Assembly (NCBI GenBank): GCA_021802425.1
Contig: JAJZXJ010000016.1
Span: forward strand, 1-37,340
DNA: 37,340 nt
Origin: Acidulodesulfobacterium sp021802425
Lineage (GTDB): Bacteria; SZUA-79; Acidulodesulfobacterales; Acidulodesulfobacteraceae
Direction of reading: 5' to 3'
In this document: positions 32,731 to 37,340 of the stretch, piece by piece
Layout of the letters: each line of letters starts with the position of its first letter
Numbering within the stretch: the first letter of the stretch is position 1
Translations under genes and position numbers: made by a program
Notes under the pieces: generated by a model
The model's database searches: none
Told to the model about the DNA's origin: nothing
Seen by the model: only the letters and a program-made list of their open reading frames with translations

Positions 32731-32792
32731 AGAGAAATTTAATAAATTTATTAGATTTAATTGCAAATTAATAGAATAGGCAAGAGGTTTTT

Positions 32793-33455
32793 ATGGAACT
32801 GGTAGATTGTATTTTAACACGGTCATCGAAAAGGGATTTTAAGGATATTCCTGTTCCGAGGGATGTTCTTGATAAATTATTGGAGGTTTCTTTAAATGCC
32901 CCGTCCTGGGCTAATTCCCAGCCGTGGGAAATTGCCGTTTCAACCGGCAGGACAAGCGAATTTATTAAAGAAAAGATTTATAAGCCGGCATCGGAGGATA
33001 ATCCCGGAAATCCCGATTATCCGTTTCCGGAGTTCTGGCCCGAAAGGCAGGCTAATAACATGTTTGAAACGGGCAGGCGCAGGTATGAAGCTCTCGGCAT
33101 TGCAAGGGACGATAAAGCGGGGCGCAGGGAAATAACCCTTTCAAACTATCTGTTTTTCGGATCCCAAACGGCAATATTTATTTATATGGATCAAAAATTG
33201 GGACACTGGTCAACGCTCGATTGCGGAATGTTGATTCAAAATATTCTTCTGGCCGCGCACGATTTAGGTCTTGGAGCCTGTCCGCAGGCTTATTTGGTCA
33301 GGTATCCCGATATATTAAGAGAGGCTTTTAAGCTGCCCGGCAGCAAAAAATTTGTGCTGGGAATTTCCATAGGCTATTATAAAAAGGATAGCGCTATTAA
33401 TAATATTAAGACTTCGAGAACAAGTTTGAAGGACGTTGTAAGGTATTACGAATAA
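32793..33455 (+). CDS. Nitroreductase family FMN-dependent oxidoreductase
   Basis: This 220-residue flavoprotein probably transfers electrons from NAD(P)H to nitro compounds, quinones or similar acceptors. The FMN-phosphate segment is R-S-S-K-R-D-F (10-16). The A-P-S-W-A-N-S-Q-P-W motif is at about 36-45, a mid-region L-D-C-G-M-L-I-Q-N-I-L-L-A-A-H follows, and D-L-G-L-G-A-C-P-Q completes the flavin site. An AAGAGG box precedes the ATG. The promoter carries an operator shared with the gene starting at 37317, so it belongs to a small regulon that probably responds to a xenobiotic or metabolite. Confidence 0.9.
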   Translation: MELVDCILTRSSKRDFKDIPVPRDVLDKLLEVSLNAPSWANSQPWEIAVSTGRTSEFIKEKIYKPASEDNPGNPDYPFPEFWPERQANNMFETGRRRYEALGIARDDKAGRREITLSNYLFFGSQTAIFIYMDQKLGHWSTLDCGMLIQNILLAAHDLGLGACPQAYLVRYPDILREAFKLPGSKKFVLGISIGYYKKDSAINNIKTSRTSLKDVVRYYE

Positions 33456-33487
33456 TTTGCGAAATAAACTTATAATCTTAATGTAAG

Positions 33488-33532
33488 TGGTGAGCCGCGC
33501 GGGGGTCGAACCCACGACCACCTGATTAAAAG
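33488..33532 (-). tRNA. Partial tRNA-Lys(TTT): 3' half only, probable attachment-site scar
   Basis: Read on the minus strand, 45 bases match a tRNA from the anticodon loop onward. They give the loop CTTTTAA with anticodon TTT, the 3' anticodon strand TCAGG, a 5-base variable loop, and a complete T arm (GTGGG, loop TTCGACC, CCCGC). The 3' acceptor strand GCGGCTC, discriminator A and CCA follow. The 5' half is absent: the expected CCTGA stem strand, D arm and GAGCCGC acceptor strand cannot be found upstream. Breakage at the anticodon loop is typical of tRNA-targeted integration, which leaves a copy of the 3' half at the far end of the element. Confidence 0.8.
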
Positions 33533-33578
33533 GCTAATTTTACGCTACCGGGAAAGCCATAAAAATTACCCGCCGTTA

Positions 33579-33647
33579 TTATTTGCAGGTATTTTTTAGA
33601 TTTTGCAAGTATATCGATAACGCTTCTATTTCATTATTTATTTTCAT
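33579..33647 (-). pseudogene. Truncated HEPN-like gene start
   Basis: Just after the nucleotidyltransferase stop codon the minus strand encodes M-K-I-N-N-E-I-E-A-L-S-I-Y-L-Q-N-L and continues to a TAA after 22 residues. Amphipathic helices of this kind begin HEPN proteins, which normally follow an MNT-type nucleotidyltransferase. The frame ends within 50 bases of the tRNA fragment. The assignment rests on position and helix pattern only. Confidence 0.35.
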
Positions 33648-33671
33648 TAAGGCGTCCGGCAGTTTTTTTAT

Positions 33672-34033
33672 TCATATCTCGATACCGTCCCGTTTTATGC
33701 TATCCAGTAAACTATCGGAGGCGTCTTGGGCATCGACTAAATCCACTTTAAATTTTTTACTATATCCTGCGGCAAAGGCTACCGCCTTAAAAAAGTTATT
33801 ATAGGGAATTCCCCACACGGCTATATCTATATCCGAACCTTCGATAAATTCCATGGTGGCTAACGAACCAAATAAAACTACCTTTTTTGCGTTAAAATTT
33901 TTTTTAACCTGTTTGCTATTCCTCCGGCAGCATTTATAGCTTCCGAAGTTTCTACATACTTAGGCGGCGATTTATAGCCGAATGGATTATATGCGCTTAA
34001 TTCCTGAAGCGTTAAAGAAGAAAAAGTTTTAAT
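33672..34033 (-). pseudogene. MNT-type nucleotidyltransferase, frameshifted
   Basis: The C-terminal part encodes V-V-L-F-G-S-L-A-T-M-E-F, then E-G-S-D-I-D-I-A-V-W, the G-S-x10-D-x-D core of minimal nucleotidyltransferases (MntA/antitoxin type). The preceding segment, I-N-A-A-G-G-I-A-N-R-L-K, lies in another frame. The two join only if one A is added to the run of eight at 33898-33905. No ATG begins the upstream frame; ATT at 34031-34033 is the first candidate. It may be a true pseudogene, a homopolymer assembly error, or a slippage-controlled gene. It lies next to a HEPN-like fragment and a tRNA scar, consistent with a decayed toxin-antitoxin module. Confidence 0.7.
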
Positions 34034-34143
34034 TGTTCTTAATTATATGGATTAAAAAACATTAAAAATATTTATATGATTTATTTTAAATTGTTTTAAT
34101 TATATCATGATTTTAAAGAATCAGCTAATCATTACGGTTTTTC

Positions 34144-35391
34144 TTAAACTACTAAATCAACCGCGGGCATAAATTTTATTTCCGTGCCTTTATAAACTGT
34201 TTTAAAATTAAGCGAAAGATTTATTATCCATGCTTCCTTAGGATTGTATTTTTCGATAAAGCTCCTGAGCGACCTTGTAATAACTGGTTTTTTAAGTTCG
34301 GAAGATTTTACTTCCGCAGGTATAATTTCGCTTCCTTTATGTATAACGAAATCGACTTCTCCGCCGTCTTTCGACCTCCAAAAATGAACGGACGAATTGC
34401 CGTATTTAAATTTATCGTATAATACGTTAAATACAAAATTTTGAAAAATAAATCCGGCCGAGTCAAAATAATCGATATTTCCAAATTGTCCGACGCTGAA
34501 ATTTCTAAGCCCTAAGTCGTTGAAATATACTACCGGCGACTTAATAATTTCACTACGGATATTTCTGTAAAACGGCGTAACTAATTTTAGTATAAAGGTT
34601 TTTTCGGCGTAAGAAATATAGTTTTTAACCGTTGGAACCGATATTCCAAGAGCGGAAGAAAGCTCGTTTATATTCATCAGCTTACCGGCTTGAGAGGCTA
34701 ATATCCTGATTAAATTTTTAAATGCGCCTATCTTTTCGACGTTTAACAGATATGAAATATCTTTTTCAATATAACTCTGGAAAATCTCGTTCATTAGGCT
34801 CATCTTTTTCACAGTAGTTTCTTCGGTAACGACACGCGGATAGCCTCCGTAATTAAAATATTCGAGCAGAAGTTTTTTAGTCGTTTCTTTCTCTATCTTG
34901 AAATAATCCGCAAGCCTGTCCGTATATTTATAATTTGTTTTAAAATTTACAAACTCTTTAAAAGAAATAGTGTTAACCTCAAAAATTTGCTTCCTTCCTG
35001 CAAGCGATTCGTGTATTTTCTCCTTTAACTCAAGACTTCCGGAACCGGATACGATAAATTTATGGGGCAGGTGCATATCGTAAATGCCCTTTAAAAATAG
35101 TCCGGCATTTTCTTTTCGCTGGATTTCGTCTATAAAGACGAATCCACGGTCTTTGCCGCCGATTTCAAGGTTTATTTTATCTATAAGAGAAATTTGCGAT
35201 TTAAAAAAAGCAGAGTCTTTTTCAAAATCTAAACTTAAAAATAGCGTTTTTTCGCCTCTTTTATTAAGTTCGCTATTTACGGCTTCCATTATAGTAGTCT
35301 TGCCCGACTGTCTTGGTCCTGTAATGAGCGTAATTTCTTTAGCGCTTAAATGCTCTACTATATAGTTATATACCGTCCTTTTTATAAACAT
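34144..35391 (-). CDS. AAA_14 / DUF4143 ATP-binding protein
   Basis: This 415-residue protein belongs to the large accessory family of P-loop ATPases with a DUF4143 C-terminus. Walker A is G-P-R-Q-S-G-K-T (25-32), Walker B is F-V-F-I-D-E-I-Q (84-91), and a sensor-like S-G-S-G-S follows. A winged-helix segment (about 235-270) leads to the DUF4143 domain, which has a nuclease-like pattern: D347 in G-G-E-V-D-F, then E360 and K362 in A-E-V-K-S. The function of the family is not established; DNA-linked mobile or defence roles are often suggested. It is a single gene with AT-rich flanks. A 10-bp inverted repeat lies about 40 bases upstream. Confidence 0.9.
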   Translation of the reverse strand: MFIKRTVYNYIVEHLSAKEITLITGPRQSGKTTIMEAVNSELNKRGEKTLFLSLDFEKDSAFFKSQISLIDKINLEIGGKDRGFVFIDEIQRKENAGLFLKGIYDMHLPHKFIVSGSGSLELKEKIHESLAGRKQIFEVNTISFKEFVNFKTNYKYTDRLADYFKIEKETTKKLLLEYFNYGGYPRVVTEETTVKKMSLMNEIFQSYIEKDISYLLNVEKIGAFKNLIRILASQAGKLMNINELSSALGISVPTVKNYISYAEKTFILKLVTPFYRNIRSEIIKSPVVYFNDLGLRNFSVGQFGNIDYFDSAGFIFQNFVFNVLYDKFKYGNSSVHFWRSKDGGEVDFVIHKGSEIIPAEVKSSELKKPVITRSLRSFIEKYNPKEAWIINLSLNFKTVYKGTEIKFMPAVDLVV

Positions 35392-35430
35392 ACTTATATT
35401 TTAGCACGAGAAAAATAAAAGTCAATATCT

Positions 35431-35468
35431 TTAATCCTTGCATAACATACATATTATACAAGGATTAA
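35431..35468. promoter_or_regulatory. 10-bp inverted repeat upstream of the AAA_14 gene
   Basis: TTAATCCTTG (35431-35440) and CAAGGATTAA (35459-35468) are exact complements with 18 bases between them. The repeat lies about 40 bases upstream of the ATPase start codon, as an operator or leader hairpin of that gene would. Confidence 0.5.
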
Positions 35469-35532
35469 GGTTAAACCGCCCTCTTTACATAAAAAATAAA
35501 AACATATCAAATTTATGCAATTAATTTAATTA

Positions 35533-35626
35533 ACATTGCCGGGAAGTCCCCGCCCGAAAGCTATGGAGTTTAGCGTTTATAAAGCCGAAGGCTTTATGCT
35601 AAACGGAATGGGACGCTTGGCAATGT
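35533..35626. repeat. 94-nt nested inverted-repeat element (possible structured RNA)
   Basis: Four stems nest. ACATTGCC (35533-35540) pairs with GGCAATGT (35619-35626). AAGTCCC (35544-35550) pairs with GGGACGCTT (35610-35618) with a CG bulge. GTTTAGC (35568-35574) pairs with GCTAAAC (35598-35604). ATAAAGCC (35579-35586) pairs with GGCTTTAT (35590-35597) around a GAA loop. Nothing coding overlaps it. It lies upstream of, and outside, the apparent promoter of the methyltransferase gene. It could be a small RNA, a palindromic mobile element or a terminator. Confidence 0.65.
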
Positions 35627-35696
35627 CGGTTAAAATTTGATAAAAGATTAATAAAACGCCCGGTATATAATATTTCCTTAACTCGCCGTTAGAAAC

Positions 35697-35725
35697 TTGA
35701 AAACACCCCCAAGTTATTGTAAAAT
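35697..35725 (+). promoter_or_regulatory. Candidate promoter of the UbiE-like methyltransferase gene
   Basis: TTGAAA (35697-35702) and TAAAAT (35720-35725) are 17 bases apart. The predicted leader of about 75 bases is GC-richer and contains AAGCAAGGCCGG twice (35737-35748 and 35765-35776). Confidence 0.5.
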
Positions 35726-35806
35726 ATAGGTATTCAAAGCAAGGCCGGGTGAGCGAGGTTGGTGAAGCAAGGCCGGAGCGGGGTAAGGAATAGGGCGAGG
35801 CTATAA

Positions 35807-36499
35807 ATGTCTAAAAAAATATTTGATATTTTTTCTTCCATTGCAGGCGTGTATGATGTTATGGGGCATTTATTCAGTTTCGGGATTGACGGATTATGGC
35901 GGGAAATGACGGCCAGAGAGGCTTTGATAGAAAAAAACAGCTATAAAATATTAGATGTAGCAACGGGTACCGGTTCTATCGCAATAGATATAGCAAAAAA
36001 GGCAAAAAAGGCAAAAAAACAGGTCGAAATTACGGCTGTGGATTTTAACGAGGATATGCTCAGGATAGCCGAAAAAAAAATCGATAAAAGAAAGATTAAC
36101 AATATATGCGTTAAAACGGGGGACGCCATGAAACTTGACGAACCCGATTGTTATTATGATGTCGTTACGGCAGGGTTCCTGCTTAGAAATGTCGATGATA
36201 CGAAGGTTTTTGCGGAAGAGCTTAAAAGAATTTTAAAAAAAACCGGAAAATTTATATTGCTGGGAATGGGAAAGCCGCAAAACAAATTATTAAATATGTT
36301 TTTTAAGATATACTTTTCCATTATAAGATTGGCCGGTTCCTTAATCGATAAGAGGGCATACCGCTGGCTTACATACAGCATAATGGCATTTGACAGGGAT
36401 AAGATGTTAAACATATTAAAAGACAAGGGGTTTAAGGATTTGAAAATTAAAAACCTGCCGTTTCATATCGCTTTTATAATAACGGGTATAAAGGGTTAA
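35807..36499 (+). CDS. UbiE/MenG-like class I methyltransferase
   Basis: This 230-residue SAM-dependent methyltransferase is most similar to demethylmenaquinone/ubiquinone C-methyltransferases. N-terminal F-S-S-I-A-G-V-Y-D is the UbiE family opening. Motif I is I-L-D-V-A-T-G-T-G-S-I-A (about 48-59), motif II is V-D-F-N-E-D-M-L, and the region A-G-F-L-L-R-N-V-D-D corresponds to the family's G-L-R-N-V. The late L-D-G-x-P segment differs, so the substrate could be another quinone or a lipid. A GCGAGG box precedes the ATG, and the 3-methyladenine glycosylase gene follows after 4 bases. Confidence 0.85.
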   Translation: MSKKIFDIFSSIAGVYDVMGHLFSFGIDGLWREMTAREALIEKNSYKILDVATGTGSIAIDIAKKAKKAKKQVEITAVDFNEDMLRIAEKKIDKRKINNICVKTGDAMKLDEPDCYYDVVTAGFLLRNVDDTKVFAEELKRILKKTGKFILLGMGKPQNKLLNMFFKIYFSIIRLAGSLIDKRAYRWLTYSIMAFDRDKMLNILKDKGFKDLKIKNLPFHIAFIITGIKG

Positions 36500-36503
36500 A
36501 TAC

Positions 36504-37172
36504 ATGAATTTGCTAAACAGAACCTTTTTTACCGGAGATAATGTCGAAACGATAGCGCGGGAACTTTTGGGCAAGTTTTTACTTACCGATACCTTCGGAA
36601 GCGGTCTTACAGGGGGGATAATTACGGAGGTAGAGGCTTATTTGGGAACAAAAGATATGGCATCCCATGCTTATAACGGCCGCCGTTCTAAAAGAAACGA
36701 ATCTTTATATAAAGACGGAGGAGTAGCTTATGTCCATTTGTGCTATGGAATCCACAACATGTTTAATATCGTAACTAATAAGGCAGGCATTCCGCAGGGG
36801 GTCCTGATAAGGGGGCTAATCCCCGTTTACGGGATTGATATTATGAGGGAAAGGAGGGGCGGCAGCGGCAGTACCAAACCTTATAATAATTTGGCTATAG
36901 GTCCGGGCAATTTAACCAAAGCGCTTGGAATCGAGATGAGGCATAACGGGGTATTAGTCTGTCCGGATGACGCCGTAAAAAACGGAGATAATTTGGATTT
37001 AGAAATTTTTCTCGAGGATAGAGGCATAAAAGTTGACGAAAATATGATAATTACGAGTCCGCGCGTGGGGGTTGATTATGCCGAAGAATGGGCAAAAAAG
37101 CCTTTAAGGTTTCATCTGGACGAAAGATTAAATTTGTTGAACCGGCCATCAGGGCGCAATAACCAAAGGTAA
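36504..37172 (+). CDS. DNA-3-methyladenine glycosylase (AAG/MPG family)
   Basis: This 222-residue base-excision repair enzyme removes alkylated and deaminated purines. It matches the AAG family throughout. A-R-E-L-L-G-K is near the start, the catalytic glutamate is E42 in I-T-E-V-E-A-Y-L-G, and A-S-H-A-Y-N-G-R-R follows. The DNA-intercalating region is V-A-Y-V-H-L-C-Y-G-I-H-N-M-F-N-I-V, and G-P-G-N-L-T-K-A-L-G-I closes the core. It starts 4 bases after the methyltransferase stop, so the two are co-transcribed despite unrelated roles. No strong ribosome binding site of its own is visible. Confidence 0.94.
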   Translation: MNLLNRTFFTGDNVETIARELLGKFLLTDTFGSGLTGGIITEVEAYLGTKDMASHAYNGRRSKRNESLYKDGGVAYVHLCYGIHNMFNIVTNKAGIPQGVLIRGLIPVYGIDIMRERRGGSGSTKPYNNLAIGPGNLTKALGIEMRHNGVLVCPDDAVKNGDNLDLEIFLEDRGIKVDENMIITSPRVGVDYAEEWAKKPLRFHLDERLNLLNRPSGRNNQR

Positions 37173-37215
37173 AAAAAAGAGTAATATAAATTAAAACCAT
37201 TAAAACAATCTGTCC

Positions 37216-37261
37216 TTGACAAAGACGGTTATTAATAGTAAAATACAAACCAGTCGGTATG
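37216..37261 (+). promoter_or_regulatory. Promoter with the same ACC-N4-GGT operator as the nitroreductase gene
   Basis: TTGACA (37216-37221), 17 bases, TAAAAT (37239-37244), then TACAAACCAGTCGGTATG (37244-37261). The operator is identical over 18 bases to 32713-32730, and the promoters also share GACAAA-N-ACGG after the -35. Confidence 0.75.
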
Positions 37262-37316
37262 TAGAAAACTAAAATAACTTAATTATTTAACAAATTAAAA
37301 CAAGGCGGAGGTTTTT

Positions 37317-37340
37317 ATGGCAAAAGCAAAAGCTTTAATC
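37317..37340 (+). CDS. Start of an unidentified gene, cut by the window end
   Basis: An ATG follows a strong GGCGGAGG box by five bases and encodes M-A-K-A-K-A-L-I before the window ends. Eight residues do not identify a family. Its promoter carries the operator shared with the nitroreductase gene, so the two are probably co-regulated. Confidence 0.65.

Larger units (their letters stand above)
32340..32792. other. Repeat-rich intergenic region, 453 bp
   Basis: There is no gene here. The region holds three tandem CATTGAC units (32477-32497) and a 14-bp inverted repeat (CAAAATTGCCGATA at 32507-32520, complement at 32655-32668). These enclose two REP-like palindromes in opposite orientation. 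The nitroreductase promoter lies at its right end. Confidence 0.8.

Noticed and set aside
33488..33567. A complete tRNA-Lys gene
   Set aside because: The 5' acceptor strand, D arm and 5' anticodon strand that would pair with the clear 3' half are missing at the required distance.
35533..35626. A cyclic di-GMP (GEMM-I) riboswitch, suggested by GGGACGC
   Set aside because: The conserved tetraloop-receptor arrangement is absent, and the element lies upstream of the apparent promoter of the next gene and not in its leader.

Overview
The window looks like part of a scaffold from an AT-rich Gram-negative bacterium, probably a metagenome-assembled genome. Outer-membrane TolC proteins, HlyD and MscS proteins, a c-type cytochrome with system II (Ccs) haem attachment, DsrE-type sulfur handling and the order hrcA-grpE-dnaK-dnaJ would suit an anaerobic or microaerophilic deltaproteobacterium-like lineage, but no marker here settles the taxon. 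Two N-runs mark scaffold joins. The second is flanked by a 127-bp duplication that is almost certainly an assembly overlap.

Layout. 1-2613 is an accessory strip: an HNH endonuclease gene with homing-endonuclease-associated repeats, a DUF4160/DUF2442 gene pair and a DUF433 antitoxin remnant. These are separated by five copies of a ~28-bp repeat (core GTCAGATTTATTTATTC). 2614-12073 is one long minus-strand run: resB-ccsA (cytochrome c maturation), a DUF1015 protein, a HIT protein, the polyamine genes speE-speB-pdaD, and a glycolipid module (flippase-like membrane protein plus two glycosyltransferases). 12156-17317 is the heat-shock operon hrcA-grpE-dnaK-dnaJ behind a sigma70-type promoter with a CIRCE operator. 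rmuC follows on the minus strand.

19026-22238 is a TolC-HlyD-cytochrome c cluster behind a promoter whose spacer contains an operator-like palindrome. mscS follows, then ispG-proS and a small HAD protein. 26810-29924 (minus) holds a DsrE2-like protein, an ArsR regulator, a second TolC and an FmdB-type zinc ribbon protein. A lytic transglycosylase gene carries a GC-rich palindrome in its 5' coding part, and a NiCoT/NicO-like membrane protein follows.

32340-37340 mixes housekeeping and accessory material. It has a nitroreductase gene, a 45-bp 3' half of a tRNA-Lys(TTT) gene (an attachment-site scar), a broken MNT/HEPN pair, an AAA_14/DUF4143 ATPase, a 94-nt nested inverted-repeat element, a UbiE-like methyltransferase and a 3-methyladenine DNA glycosylase. 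The start of one more gene shares its promoter/operator box with the nitroreductase gene.

The points most worth following are the repeat-delimited cassettes around the HNH gene, the shared ACC-N4-GGT operator at two promoters, the tRNA fragment that breaks at the anticodon loop, and the 94-nt structured element. No CRISPR array, rRNA, intact tRNA or complete transposon was found.
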